Shown here piece by piece: positions 9,834-19,500 of a DNA stretch of 64,000 nucleotides. Below the pieces are notes generated by a model. It was not told the origin of the DNA and did not search any database. It was given only the letters and a program-made list of their open reading frames with translations. Made by a program: the position numbers and the translations under genes. This DNA comes from an uncultured Colwellia sp. Its GTDB lineage: Bacteria > Pseudomonadota > Gammaproteobacteria > Enterobacterales > Alteromonadaceae. The first letter of the stretch is position 1, and each line of letters opens with the position of its first letter. The stretch spans positions 1 to 64,000 of the forward strand of contig CAJXYE010000007.1 in the NCBI GenBank assembly GCA_913063325.1. Reading direction: 5' to 3'.

Positions 9834-12572
9834 CTAGATACCACTAATTGCGGCAATTGCTACTGCTGAATTATAAATAATGCTGGTGACGCTAGTCCAT
9901 AGTGCTAAGTTATTCATATATTCAGCATTTAATGGTACAACAATAGTATCACCTGGCTTTAAGTTATTACTCGTATCACTGGTAAACCAATTACCACTAT
10001 CCATCATTTTAATACTACCATTTGCAGAGATGATATAAATCCTGCCTTCATCTGCACGCTTTTTACTACCACCGCTTTGCGCTAAATAATCATCTGCCGA
10101 TAAATTACTATCGTAAATATGTGAAGATGTCACTTGTACTTGACCAACAACATTTATCGAATTTTTTAATGTTGGCACATAAAGCACATCACCGCTTTCA
10201 AGTAATACATCATAATCGTCATTATTTATTACCCTAGGCAAATCAAGCACTAAACGCCCTACCGGCTGCACATTATTCATATCAGCTAACATTTTTTGCA
10301 CTTCTGCATAGTCCTGAGAGTAATTTGAGTCTGACATAGATTTAGAAGCCATTTCTATTCTCAAATCAGCGGTCAGTTTCAACAAGTTCTGTTGCTCGAT
10401 TTTACGTAATTGTACCCGAGTAAAGACAGAGCCTTCTTGATGAGCGAACTGAGTAAAACCACCTGCCTTAACAATTAAGTCTGCTAAACTCTCACCGCGG
10501 CGAACAGTATATTTGCCAGGAAAAACAAATTCACCTCTAAGTTCAACAACATTATTTTCACTCCATGCGGGAATTTGATGAATATTAAGTCTATCTTTTG
10601 AGCTTAATAAGACATTTTCTTTTTCATCTCCTGCAAGTGCCGCACTTAAATTCAACGTAAGGGAATTTTGCTGCGCCACATGATTCATAATTTGATTTCG
10701 TGTCAGTTCAGCACGCGCCACATAAGCCGATTCAGTTAAGCCGCCTGCAGCAGTAACTAAATCGGCAATTCTTGCATTTTTAGCAAGAGGGTAAACTCCT
10801 GGGTATTTAACCTCGCCATCAGCTTCAATTAATTGTATCGGTTGCCCCGACTTACCTTGGCGTTTCAATTTATCAATAATTGGCATTAACAAACGCTGAC
10901 GAGAGAAAAGCGCTAAATCCCTAATATCAAGCTCTTCTTTTATCTCACCGCCACTAAACTGAGCAATAGATCTTTCAATCTTTTTAGCCGATGCATTATC
11001 ATCAAGTTGGGAGGCTTTATCCGTATCACCATATTTAAGCCAAAATTTCTTTTCTTCAAATTTTTCTTTAGCGAGTTCCTGCTCTTTTTTGAAAAGCTCT
11101 TCTTGCGTATACGCGAGAGAATCGAAGTCCATTTGTTTGTAAATTGCCTTTACTGTGTTAGAGAAAACGAATACCTTATCATGGCTTTGTAATACCATGT
11201 TATCTTTAGAGTTTGGCGTTGAAATAGCTTTAGCTAAATCAAATTGAAGTACTTCAATGTTACGGGCAATATCTACCTCTCGTACAATAATGGAGTAATT
11301 AAGGTCGGCTGACTGTAATATATGAGAATGAATACTTGGAAAAACATCAGTAATACGCTGACCTGCTTGCCATTGGTATTTTCCTGGACGAGCTACAGCT
11401 CCAATCACAGTAATAGATTCCCCAAACATCTCAGCTGCTTTCATTACATGTATTGCATCACCCGCTTGTACTATGCGTGCTAAATCACTGGTACTTGTTA
11501 GATCAAGATTAATGACTGTACGTAGGGAGCTTTGGTTATAACGTTCAACTTGGGTGGTTTTGGCGAAGGCTGTTGGCAGTAAACCACCTGACATCGCCAA
11601 GATATCTTTAAAGGTGGCTTCTTGCGTTAATTCATAAATAGCGGGACGTCTAACTTCCCCTTTAACTTTGATAGTATTACCTTTAGACGCAATATAAACG
11701 ACATCGCCAGATTGTAATAAGACATCGCCACTTGAGTCACCGTTAATCAATAAGTCATATAGATCTAGAGTATTGACTAACTTACCTGCACGTTTAAGCT
11801 GAATATTACGTAAGCTACCAATATCACTAATACCACCGGCAGCGAAAATAGCATGGGTAATACTTGATAATGAACTTAACGTGTAAGGACCTGGCTTATG
11901 AGCATCTCCTAAAACAAAAACCCTCATAGAACGAAGAGAAGCGATACCAATAACAACATCAACACCAATTATTCTTTCTTTGATACGCGCAGTTAATAAA
12001 TGCTTAACGTCGTAAAATGATAAACCCGATACGGTAAAAGGGCCTAATGAAGGCAGAATAACTTGCCCTTCACGATTAACAGATAATTCAAGCTCTTTTG
12101 TTTCTTTTCCAAAAACTTGGATAGAGAGCTTATCACCAGGGCCAATGATATATTCGGCTGGTATGGCAATATCCATCACAGGAGAAAATGTTTGTGGTGC
12201 ATTAGCAAAAACATCATAACCAAAAGGTTTTAGCCCGTTATTTTCTTTAAGTATTTCTTGCTTCTCCTCCTCAGGTTGAGTATCACGTGGGTAGGTTTTA
12301 GTATTTTCTGACTGCCCACTACTTTTACTAGAGCCGTTTAACTGTTGCTCGATAGCCGAAAAGTCAACACCCATTGACTGGGCGAGTGCCTGTTGCTGTG
12401 ACTTAGGTAACTTCTTAAATTGCTCTATTTGCTGAGGTGATACTTGCTGAGCATTGACTTGATTTGAGCTTATCCCGACAATAAAAGTAAGCATTATAGC
12501 TAGGGTAATAATCGGAAAACTTAATGAGTTAGGCTTAGAGCCTCTTAAAAAATTTTTGATGGGTGTTATCAT
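9834..12572 (-). CDS. SLBB-domain outer-membrane polysaccharide export protein
   Basis: This 912-residue secreted protein carries a signal peptide (hydrophobic segment about residues 20-40, cleavage likely after VNA). It then has a Poly_export (PES) domain near 135-220, beginning with YIIGPGDKLSIQVFGKE, and several SLBB repeats recognised by phrases such as GDVVYIASKG, VKGEVRRPAIYEL and PGKYTVRRGESLADLIVKAGG. Such proteins form or gate the outer-membrane exit of Wza-type export. Wza itself is about 380 residues, so this is the long form common in marine gammaproteobacteria. The frame extends to a TTG at 12581; I prefer the ATG at 12572 with AGGAA ahead. The C-terminal 20 residues are hydrophobic. 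Confidence 0.88.
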   Translation of the reverse strand: MITPIKNFLRGSKPNSLSFPIITLAIMLTFIVGISSNQVNAQQVSPQQIEQFKKLPKSQQQALAQSMGVDFSAIEQQLNGSSKSSGQSENTKTYPRDTQPEEEKQEILKENNGLKPFGYDVFANAPQTFSPVMDIAIPAEYIIGPGDKLSIQVFGKETKELELSVNREGQVILPSLGPFTVSGLSFYDVKHLLTARIKERIIGVDVVIGIASLRSMRVFVLGDAHKPGPYTLSSLSSITHAIFAAGGISDIGSLRNIQLKRAGKLVNTLDLYDLLINGDSSGDVLLQSGDVVYIASKGNTIKVKGEVRRPAIYELTQEATFKDILAMSGGLLPTAFAKTTQVERYNQSSLRTVINLDLTSTSDLARIVQAGDAIHVMKAAEMFGESITVIGAVARPGKYQWQAGQRITDVFPSIHSHILQSADLNYSIIVREVDIARNIEVLQFDLAKAISTPNSKDNMVLQSHDKVFVFSNTVKAIYKQMDFDSLAYTQEELFKKEQELAKEKFEEKKFWLKYGDTDKASQLDDNASAKKIERSIAQFSGGEIKEELDIRDLALFSRQRLLMPIIDKLKRQGKSGQPIQLIEADGEVKYPGVYPLAKNARIADLVTAAGGLTESAYVARAELTRNQIMNHVAQQNSLTLNLSAALAGDEKENVLLSSKDRLNIHQIPAWSENNVVELRGEFVFPGKYTVRRGESLADLIVKAGGFTQFAHQEGSVFTRVQLRKIEQQNLLKLTADLRIEMASKSMSDSNYSQDYAEVQKMLADMNNVQPVGRLVLDLPRVINNDDYDVLLESGDVLYVPTLKNSINVVGQVQVTSSHIYDSNLSADDYLAQSGGSKKRADEGRIYIISANGSIKMMDSGNWFTSDTSNNLKPGDTIVVPLNAEYMNNLALWTSVTSIIYNSAVAIAAISGI

Positions 12573-12954
12573 TTTGTACAAATTCCTATATAGCCTACGC
12601 AGTAATACATTTAAACCAAATCTTCTTGTTTCATACAGTAATAAATCAAGAAGCTAATTCCAACAACCTTAATTCTGTCATTAAATTTAGTGACGACGAA
12701 GTTTACCAGTATATGGGGATGCAAACAATATGTTAACCGAGCTAGTCATGGGTATTATTGTACTGTAAGTTAGTAAGTGCTAGGAAACATTTCTCTACAA
12801 CCTCCAAAGCAAGGTAACCATTGATTTAGAGCAAAGCTTGCCTTTATTTGTTCACGCAGGTATAACACCCTCTTTACTAAAAAACATTAACTTAAAATGT
12901 TACAGTAAAAAACTAACGCTAATGATTATAAAAAATAAAATCTAGGATTATTAT
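12573..12954. other. Divergent intergenic region without a gene
   Basis: About 380 bp separate the polysaccharide export gene (minus) from the peptide transporter (plus). I searched for a JUMPstart/ops element on the minus strand and did not find one. A TAGGA ribosome-binding site precedes the transporter ATG. No open frame, hairpin terminator or repeat stands out. It presumably holds the two divergent promoters. Confidence 0.6.
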
Positions 12955-14394
12955 ATGACTCAACCTAATGCGGGTACGCTGTTTGGCCACCCGAAAGGAC
13001 TTTTCCTTTTATTTGGTACTGAAATGTGGGAACGTTTCGGTTATTACGGTATGCGTGCCTTATTGGTATTGTATCTTATTGCCTCAACACAAGATGGCGG
13101 TTTTGGCTGGACTAACCAAGAAGCGTTAAGGCTATATGGCTTCTTTACCATGGCTGTTTATTTAACGCCGGTAATAGGTGGTTGGTTAGCCGATAACTAT
13201 ATCGGTCAACGTAAAGCTATTATTTGGGGCGGTGTTATCTTCTCCTTAGGTTACTTTACCTTAGGTATCCCTAAGTCGATGATTGTCGGCATGGAAGAAA
13301 CGGTATTTTATATCGGTTTAGCACTTATTATAATTGGTAACGGTTTATTTAAAGCCAACGTATCAAGTTTAGTAGGTGAGCTTTATGAAGATGGCGATCA
13401 CAGACGTGACGGCGCTTTCACTATTTTCTATATGGGTATCAACTTAGGTGCCTTCTTAGCTCCTATTACTGTTGGTGTGCTTGGCGAAACTGTTAACTGG
13501 CATTACGGCTTTATCTTAGCCGGTTGTGGTATGTTAATTGGTTTAACTTTACAACTAACCTTAGCGAATAAATATTTAGGTGATATCGGTGTTGAGCCAT
13601 CAGCTAAACGTACTAAAGGTGAGCAAGTAGCCGATGCACCGTTAACCTCTCAAGATATCGATCGCATGAAAGTTATTTTGATTATGAGCATGTTCTCGGT
13701 AATTTTCTGGGCGGGTTTTGAACAAGCCGGTGGTTTATTTACCATTTATGCCTCTGACTTCACCGATCGTACTATTTTTGGTTTTGAAATTGCCGCTTCA
13801 TCATTTCAATCATTAAACGCTATGTTCATTATTCTTCTAGCACCTTTTGTTGCTTCGACTTGGGTTAAAATGGGTTCAAACGAGCCGACCTCACCGAAGA
13901 AATTCGCCCTGGCGATGTTATTTTTAGCACTAGGTTTCTTCGTGATGTTATGGGCTACTATGGTTCAAGGCGGCGATGTCGCGGTGAAAGTAAGCATGTT
14001 GTTCTTAGTATTCGCTTACCTATTCCATACTTTGGGTGAATTATGTTTATCACCTATTGGTTTGTCTATGGTAACTAAATTAGCACCACTTAAATTTACC
14101 TCGCTATTGATGGGTATATGGTTCTTCTTTACCGCCTTATCTAACTGGTTAGCTGCATTTATTGGTTCATTTGTTGGTGAAGGTGAAGAAATGGTCAATA
14201 ATGCCGCAAACATATTTATGGGTGTTGGTATTGGCGCCTTAATCACCGGTTTAATCATCTACCTTTCAGCAGGTAAATTAGTTGAATGGATGCATGGCGC
14301 TGAAGGTGAGAGCAGCCATGATTTAGAAGAGAAAATTGAAGAAGAAATTTCAGTTACGGGTACGCACGAAGGTATTTCTGAAACACATAGGTAA
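12955..14394 (+). CDS. Proton-dependent oligopeptide transporter (POT/PTR2 family)
   Basis: This 479-residue inner-membrane MFS protein imports di- and tripeptides with protons. The family motif TEMWERFGYYGMRALLVLYL lies in the first helix (about residues 22-42). The PTR2 signature FTIFYMGINLGAFLAP lies near residue 157. About 14 hydrophobic helices follow, and the C-terminal tail is acidic. The length matches DtpA/DtpB-type transporters. It is transcribed alone and ends at a clear terminator. Abundant peptide uptake genes are typical of marine protein-degrading gammaproteobacteria. The substrate range cannot be read from sequence. Confidence 0.92.
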   Translation: MTQPNAGTLFGHPKGLFLLFGTEMWERFGYYGMRALLVLYLIASTQDGGFGWTNQEALRLYGFFTMAVYLTPVIGGWLADNYIGQRKAIIWGGVIFSLGYFTLGIPKSMIVGMEETVFYIGLALIIIGNGLFKANVSSLVGELYEDGDHRRDGAFTIFYMGINLGAFLAPITVGVLGETVNWHYGFILAGCGMLIGLTLQLTLANKYLGDIGVEPSAKRTKGEQVADAPLTSQDIDRMKVILIMSMFSVIFWAGFEQAGGLFTIYASDFTDRTIFGFEIAASSFQSLNAMFIILLAPFVASTWVKMGSNEPTSPKKFALAMLFLALGFFVMLWATMVQGGDVAVKVSMLFLVFAYLFHTLGELCLSPIGLSMVTKLAPLKFTSLLMGIWFFFTALSNWLAAFIGSFVGEGEEMVNNAANIFMGVGIGALITGLIIYLSAGKLVEWMHGAEGESSHDLEEKIEEEISVTGTHEGISETHR

Positions 14395-14434
14395 TTAGTA
14401 AGAGTTACAAGTTACAAGTTACAAAAATAGTATT

Positions 14435-14465
14435 AAGCTGGCAGAGCAATCTGCCAGCTTTTTTT
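14435..14465 (+). terminator. Terminator of the peptide transporter gene
   Basis: AAGCTGGCAG and its complement CTGCCAGCTT enclose a six-base loop, followed by six or more Ts. A short direct repeat of GTTACAA (three times, 14404-14424) precedes it. Confidence 0.9.
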
Positions 14466-14508
14466 ATACAATAATTTTGATTATCAATTAAAAACAAAGA
14501 TTATCTCT

Positions 14509-15087
14509 ATGGAAACACGTTCACAGCTTCGAACAACTATAAGGCAATGCCGCAATGCACTCTCTATCGATGAGCAAAAAAAAGCAGGCTTAGCGTTAAC
14601 AGAAAGTTTATCTCGTCATACAAAAATTCAACAAGCATCACGCATTGCTATTTACTTAACTAATGATGGCGAACTATCAACAAGTAGTTTTATAGACTGG
14701 TGTTGGCAGAACAAAAAGCTGGTTTATTTACCCGTTGTACATCCTTTTAGCACAGGGAATTTACTGTTTTTACTCTACCAACCAAAGACTGAACTGATCA
14801 ATAATGCCTATGGCATTTTAGAGCCTAAATTGGATGTCACTAAAGTTTGTCCTTTAGAGCAACTTGATATTATTTGTACGCCACTGGTAGCGTTTGACGA
14901 TTCCGGTGCAAGATTAGGCATGGGGGGGGGATTTTATGATCGAAGTCTCGCTCATTGGCAGCAAACTAAGCTTTATCCAATAGGACTTGCTCATGACTGC
15001 CAGTTGGTAACTAAGGTTCCCGTAGAAACTTGGGATATCCCCTTGCCAGAGATAATTACCCCAAGTAAACGCTATCGCTTTTTATAA
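14509..15087 (+). CDS. ygfA: 5-formyltetrahydrofolate cyclo-ligase
   Basis: The 192-residue enzyme converts 5-formyl-THF to 5,10-methenyl-THF using ATP, recycling a folate storage form. The N-terminal basic RTTIRQCRNAL segment and the conserved RLGMGGGFYDRSLAHW motif (about residues 134-149) that binds ATP and phosphate identify it. Length is normal. The three glycines of the motif are encoded by nine consecutive G residues (14922-14930), a possible slippage tract in an essential motif. In many relatives 6S RNA precedes this gene; here the 115-bp upstream gap, half of it terminator, is too short for it. Confidence 0.93.
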   Translation: METRSQLRTTIRQCRNALSIDEQKKAGLALTESLSRHTKIQQASRIAIYLTNDGELSTSSFIDWCWQNKKLVYLPVVHPFSTGNLLFLLYQPKTELINNAYGILEPKLDVTKVCPLEQLDIICTPLVAFDDSGARLGMGGGFYDRSLAHWQQTKLYPIGLAHDCQLVTKVPVETWDIPLPEIITPSKRYRFL

Positions 15088-15182
15088 CAAATAATTTTTG
15101 AGCTATCAATCCAGTTTGGACTGGTTGAACTAGTATTGAACTGTTCCTGAATAGGTACCAAACGGATATTCATTCAATAAAC

Positions 15183-16106
15183 TTAGCGCTGTGGCCACTG
15201 TAACTTTGTAAATACTTGATGCCACTGGCCATCAAATGAGGCCGATATTTTCATTCTTTTATTGGTGATAGGATGATTAAACTCTAATGATTTAGCAATA
15301 AGCATTAAACGTTTAAAAGCAAAGTGTTCAATAAAAAATGGATTTTGCTTGTTATCACCATAGTTGATATCACCGATAATAGGGTGACGTAGATGTGCTA
15401 AATGACGTCGAATTTGATGGCGTCTTCCGGTAACTGGCTGTACTTCAACTAAAGAATAGCGAACAGTGTCAAACTTACCTACTTTAATAGGTAAACTCGC
15501 TTGCTCTATCACCCGATAATAACTTTGCGCTGACTGAGCGGGTTTATCACGACTGACATTTTTATCGCCTAACTTATCTAGTTTCTCTTTCAGTGGATAA
15601 TCGATAAAACCTCTTGCTGGATCAGTCCTACCTTCTGCTGGAGGTGCTAGTACTGATGATGTAATTTCATCTGTTACAGTAACGGATACATGGCCACGAA
15701 CCAAAGCATAATAGGTTTTTACCATAGCCAAATCACAACCCTCCCCTTCTCCAATAGCCATATTAGCTACTGCATCAGCTTGGCTGCTTTTATTAGCAAA
15801 AGCTTCACTTAATATTGTGGCAACCGCTTTAGTTAATGCAAAAAGTAAAACGCCAGAGGTAGGTCTATCTAACCGATGAACGGGGTAAACATATTGCCCA
15901 ATTTGATCACGTACTAATTGCAAAGCAAAATAGATTTCATCCTTATCCATAAAGCTTCGATGAACAAACAGACCTGCAGGTTTATCAACAGCAACCATGT
16001 ATTCATCTTGATATAAAATAGTCAATATAGGCTTTTCTATATCGCTTTCTTTTACGACTATATTATCTAAATTCTCAGAAGAGCTTGTGTTTTCAATATT
16101 ACTCAT
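15183..16106 (-). CDS. truC: tRNA pseudouridine(65) synthase TruC
   Basis: TruC isomerises U65 in some tRNAs. The 307-residue protein has the RluA-type fold with catalytic D80 in HRLDRPTSG, the substrate-strand VAVDKPAGLFVHRS near 38-51, and RRHQIRRHLAHLRHPIIGD near the C-terminus, all characteristic of TruC. It is about 45 residues longer than the E. coli enzyme, through an N-terminal acidic extension and an insertion after LSEAFANKS. It follows yqcC with a 3-bp gap, the usual yqcC-truC pairing. Confidence 0.93.
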   Translation of the reverse strand: MSNIENTSSSENLDNIVVKESDIEKPILTILYQDEYMVAVDKPAGLFVHRSFMDKDEIYFALQLVRDQIGQYVYPVHRLDRPTSGVLLFALTKAVATILSEAFANKSSQADAVANMAIGEGEGCDLAMVKTYYALVRGHVSVTVTDEITSSVLAPPAEGRTDPARGFIDYPLKEKLDKLGDKNVSRDKPAQSAQSYYRVIEQASLPIKVGKFDTVRYSLVEVQPVTGRRHQIRRHLAHLRHPIIGDINYGDNKQNPFFIEHFAFKRLMLIAKSLEFNHPITNKRMKISASFDGQWHQVFTKLQWPQR

Positions 16107-16109
16107 CAG

Positions 16110-16445
16110 TTACTCACCCTGTGCAGTTAATGTTTCATCTATTTTTTTAATAATCACCAGCAAAGATTCGCCTTGAGCAGATAAGTGTTTAAAAGACACT
16201 TCAGCCATAGGCGTTAACGCTATTTTAGTCGGTAGTCTTTTACCTTGATTAATCATCTCACTGATTTTATCAATGAATATAAATTGTAACCATTGCTCAA
16301 AAGTCAACGTATCACAACAAAACGGAGCACTACTTGAAAGCTCTAGAGGGCTAGGTTTCTGTTCTTGCCAAAGGTTTAACCTTTGTAACTCTTTGCTCAA
16401 TTCTTCCAACAATTGTGCTGTATGTTCAATGTGTTTTTTCATCAT
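16110..16445 (-). CDS. yqcC: YqcC family protein (DUF446)
   Basis: This 111-residue helical protein belongs to the YqcC/DUF446 family. Recognisable features are the N-terminal helix rich in L and E, the FEQWLQFIFIDKISEMINQGKRLP block and a hydrophobic C-terminal helix. It is encoded immediately upstream of truC, as in E. coli. The role of the family is unknown. Two adjacent Met codons could start it; neither has a strong ribosome-binding site. Confidence 0.87.
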   Translation of the reverse strand: MMKKHIEHTAQLLEELSKELQRLNLWQEQKPSPLELSSSAPFCCDTLTFEQWLQFIFIDKISEMINQGKRLPTKIALTPMAEVSFKHLSAQGESLLVIIKKIDETLTAQGE

Positions 16446-16542
16446 CAGCGCTATATTACTTATGGTCGATTATTTTACTATGTTAATGTCGGCATTATCC
16501 TTATAATATGGCGCTATAACAAGCGGCAATATTTTCGATTTT

Positions 16543-17601
16543 ATGACTGACATAACACCAGAAAAACATATAGAAACCCTTTCAGAATTACTTAAACTTT
16601 CAGGTTCACAATATCGCCTTTATGATATTGGTCGCTTGGTCAGTAAGTTACCCAAAGAGCAATTTGAAAAGGTCGAGTTAAATCAACTCCCCTACCCAAC
16701 ACCCGTACAAGGGCATGCTTGTATTGCTATTGCCTTTTGGCAAAAACAATCTTCACAACCCTACCTCTGGTTACTAAAGTTACCCTTAGATGAACGCGGT
16801 TTGTTAAATCAAGGTGCCAGAAATCACTTTATCGCGATCATTGTAGAAGCCCTAGGTGCTGATTTAACGCAAGAAACATCAAAAAAACAAGAAGAGTTAC
16901 TGAGTAGCAACCCTTATTTATTTACTCCTGCACAATATAAATTAGCCAGCTTAAACAGCAAAATTAAAGTGGATTTGAAGCAGCAACCAAGTGAATATTT
17001 TTTACCTTTCAAGCAATACCTTATTGATAATACGAATAAAGGCACTGACTGGCATAATTGGCAAAATGTTGGTGTGCAAGGTATTACCGATTTTGTCGCC
17101 AGAATAAAACAAGACAACCACGATGGACTGCTACTCGAAGCATTACCTTACCTACCAATTGAAGTATTATCACCTGTGTGTAGTGCCTTAGAGAATGAGC
17201 AATTCCCGGTAGTTTTAATTGATGCTCTGGTAAAATCATTAAAAGCAGCTTTAGAGCATAAAGAAAATACTTCAAAGGTGACATTGTTATTACGAGCACT
17301 TTCAGCTAACAGTCAACATGTTCATGTAAGAGCCGTTGTTTCCCAAATATTAAATCAGCAAGAAGTTGCAACCGATATACTCATCAGCTTATCCGGTCGT
17401 TGCTGGTTAGCACTAGCTGATGACGTTCTGCTTATGTGTTATTTTGAACACTTACTCAAAAGCAATGACTTAACACTATTTTCTAGCATATTTAAAGATT
17501 TAGTCGCCATTCCTTCGGTAAGGCCTATCGCTTTTCAATGTATTCGCAGTGATAAACGCTCTCCAGAGCTTGCACAAGCAATTGGAAAATTATTTAGTTA
17601 A
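16543..17601 (+). CDS. DUF3549 family protein
   Basis: The 352-residue soluble protein matches the DUF3549 family by its opening segment (LSELLKLSGSQYRLYDIGRLVSKLPKEQFE) and the PYPTPVQGHACIAIAFW and WLLKLPLDERGLLNQGARNHF blocks. The C-terminal half looks like alpha-helical repeats. No catalytic motif is visible. It is divergent from yqcC-truC across a 97-bp gap and is followed 18 bp later by the DUF3301 gene, a pairing common in Alteromonadales. Function unknown. Confidence 0.85.
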   Translation: MTDITPEKHIETLSELLKLSGSQYRLYDIGRLVSKLPKEQFEKVELNQLPYPTPVQGHACIAIAFWQKQSSQPYLWLLKLPLDERGLLNQGARNHFIAIIVEALGADLTQETSKKQEELLSSNPYLFTPAQYKLASLNSKIKVDLKQQPSEYFLPFKQYLIDNTNKGTDWHNWQNVGVQGITDFVARIKQDNHDGLLLEALPYLPIEVLSPVCSALENEQFPVVLIDALVKSLKAALEHKENTSKVTLLLRALSANSQHVHVRAVVSQILNQQEVATDILISLSGRCWLALADDVLLMCYFEHLLKSNDLTLFSSIFKDLVAIPSVRPIAFQCIRSDKRSPELAQAIGKLFS

Positions 17602-17619
17602 ACAGAGGTATTAGCACTA

Positions 17620-17928
17620 ATGGAAAATATTTATTATTTATTACTCTTTTGCTTATTTTGCTGGTATTTTGTTTACCTAAGGCAGGTATCAGAAGCAGCT
17701 AAACGTCATGTGAATAGATACTGTAAAGATGGTGGTTTACAATTTATTTCACTGGCTAGGCGCTCAAGTAGAGTAAAATTCACTAAAAAGTATGGCCTTT
17801 GTATTTATAGCATTTTTGATTTTGATTTTAGCGGCGATGGCGAGTCAAACAACCAAGGTTGTCTTACGCTTTGTGGTTTGAAAATCGAAGAAATCAACTT
17901 ACCTGCTTATCGTGTGAGTGAGCCCTGA
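17620..17928 (+). CDS. DUF3301 family small membrane-anchored protein
   Basis: The 102-residue protein has one N-terminal membrane helix (about residues 3-20), then a basic segment RQVSEAAKRHVNRYCKDGGLQFISLARR and a beta-rich C-terminal part containing YSIFDFDFSGDGE. These are the marks of DUF3301. It is co-transcribed with the DUF3549 gene. Function unknown; it is probably anchored with the C-terminus in the cytoplasm. Confidence 0.85.
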   Translation: MENIYYLLLFCLFCWYFVYLRQVSEAAKRHVNRYCKDGGLQFISLARRSSRVKFTKKYGLCIYSIFDFDFSGDGESNNQGCLTLCGLKIEEINLPAYRVSEP

Positions 17929-18001
17929 CAACATCATCAAATATCAGTTACGATATTAACAAAACGTACGTAATTTAATCTACCTTTTTATTGGAGTTTT
18001 T

Positions 18002-19147
18002 GTGCCATTTTTACAAGCAGTTTTTTGTCTAAAAGGGTCGGATGATCGCAATCGATATTTTGCATCTGCACTATTTTCTCTTTTGAGTTTCATCTTTTTC
18101 TCTGCAATTTTTTCCAGCTACTTGGCGGTAATCATTGTTGTTTTATTAATTCTTACAGCTGTACTGACCTATAGTACTAAACGTCGTTTACATGATGCAA
18201 AACTAAACAAAAAATGGCAATTAGTCCCTGGTGGCCTTTTTTTACTCACCGGTCTGCTAAGTGTCTTCATTGAGAATAGCAGCAGTTATTATTTATTGAT
18301 ATTACCCGCCTTAAGTACTGCGCTTTTGCTTACCTACCCAAGTAAAAATCAAAAAGCTCACAATAATTATATCTTGGGCTATTTCGGTCCTATTGATCTA
18401 AGTAGCTATATCAAAGCGCCTGTTGTGATGAAAGCTCATAGTCAACGCATTGAACCAACATTAATTACTGATGGCGTTAGTGAGCAGCTTTATATTAATG
18501 AACCAGCTGCAGAGCCAAACATTACCACCAATGCCCCAACAGGTTTTGAAGTTAACGATAAACAAGTCGATATTGGCGAACTTATTCGCTTAAAATTTCT
18601 AAGTAATCGTAAATTACAGCTTGGTGTTATCGCCAGTGTCGCTGTAATTTTTATCGTAGTATTGGTTAATAGTGCTTTTACCTCTATCAATCAACAAGAT
18701 GAAAGTGTTATTAATACAGGTTTGAGTGAGCCCAAGGTATTATCTCATAATAGTGTGAATAATATTCTTGCTAATAAAAAGCATTTACTCGCTATGCCTG
18801 ATAGTTTCAATTTATATTTATCTGAATATCAAGGCATTATTCTTCAGTGGCAAGCTGATCAAGTTGCTGATGGCGAACTTTGGTCATTATTGTCAGCAAG
18901 TGGTGATAAAAGTTGTCAGAGTATTACCTTTAACAAAGGCTCTGCTATTCGTCCTCTAGCGGTTTCAGTGGAAAATGGTAGTGAATATTTCGCCAGCTTC
19001 TCTCCTCTTGATAGTAGTGAATTAGTACAAGCCCTCGCCTTTCGTGGCAAGTTCTCGTTATGTGGCTATAGCTTCTCTTTAAAGGGCACACAAGCAGTAT
19101 TAGGTAAACATACAAGCTATGCACATTTTTTAGATAAAGATGCCTAG
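18002..19147 (+). CDS. Membrane protein with DUF805-like N-terminus
   Basis: The 381-residue protein has three or four hydrophobic helices in the first 120 residues. The phrase KRRLHDAKLNKKW resembles the RRLHD motif of DUF805 proteins, as does FASALFSLLSF. A hydrophilic linker follows, then another membrane helix at about 205-225 and an extracytoplasmic domain of about 150 residues with two cysteines. I do not recognise the C-terminal domain. The start is a GTG at 18002, supported by GGAG five bases ahead. It follows DUF3301 and ends at a strong terminator. Function unknown. Confidence 0.75.
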   Translation: MPFLQAVFCLKGSDDRNRYFASALFSLLSFIFFSAIFSSYLAVIIVVLLILTAVLTYSTKRRLHDAKLNKKWQLVPGGLFLLTGLLSVFIENSSSYYLLILPALSTALLLTYPSKNQKAHNNYILGYFGPIDLSSYIKAPVVMKAHSQRIEPTLITDGVSEQLYINEPAAEPNITTNAPTGFEVNDKQVDIGELIRLKFLSNRKLQLGVIASVAVIFIVVLVNSAFTSINQQDESVINTGLSEPKVLSHNSVNNILANKKHLLAMPDSFNLYLSEYQGIILQWQADQVADGELWSLLSASGDKSCQSITFNKGSAIRPLAVSVENGSEYFASFSPLDSSELVQALAFRGKFSLCGYSFSLKGTQAVLGKHTSYAHFLDKDA

Positions 19148-19174
19148 TCACTTTACCTAAAGTAATTTAGAAAC

Positions 19175-19208
19175 AAAAAAGCAGCTCATAATATTGAGCT
19201 GCTTTTTT
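19175..19208 (+). terminator. Terminator after the DUF805-like gene
   Basis: AAAAAAGCAGCTCA pairs with TGAGCTGCTTTTTT around a short AT loop, ending in a T-run. It lies 28 bp after the stop codon. Confidence 0.9.
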
Positions 19209-19218
19209 ATTGAAAGTA

Positions 19219-19485
19219 TATACCCATCCGACTTGAAGATGCTGGATTCAGCTGGAATTAGAAACGCCTTTAGGCAAGGCAAATTATTTGTTTAATAGTC
19301 ATTCTATTTTCAATTAATTTAACGCAGCATAAAACGTTTCTAAACCAGCCCATAGGGGGAACCAGAGCAAATCATACTCAGCGCTGAATTTTTAATTAAG
19401 GGAACAACCATTAATAAAAAAATCCATCTTGATTATGAATCGCTCTGGTTTCCTGAAACGAGTATCTTCAATTGGGGTGGGTATA
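19219..19485. mobile_element. MITE-like element, family A, copy 1
   Basis: A 267-bp element has no coding capacity. Its ends are inverted repeats: TATACCCATCCGACTTGAAG at the left and, on the other strand, TATACCCACCCCAATTGAAG at the right. Internal blocks (GATTCAGCTGGAATTAGAAACG split by position, AAAACGTTTCTAAACC, TTAAGGGAA.AACCATTAATAAAA) recur in the copy at 19989-20251 in the same orientation. No transposase is present, so movement would need one in trans. Confidence 0.8.
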
Positions 19486-19500
19486 GTAACGACTACTCTA

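Noticed and set aside
12573-12954. JUMPstart/ops element ahead of the polysaccharide export gene
   Set aside because: Neither GGCGGTAGC nor its complement was found on either strand in this interval.
14395-14508. 6S RNA gene upstream of ygfA
   Set aside because: Only 115 bp are available and half is the terminator of the peptide transporter; there is no room for a 180-nt RNA.
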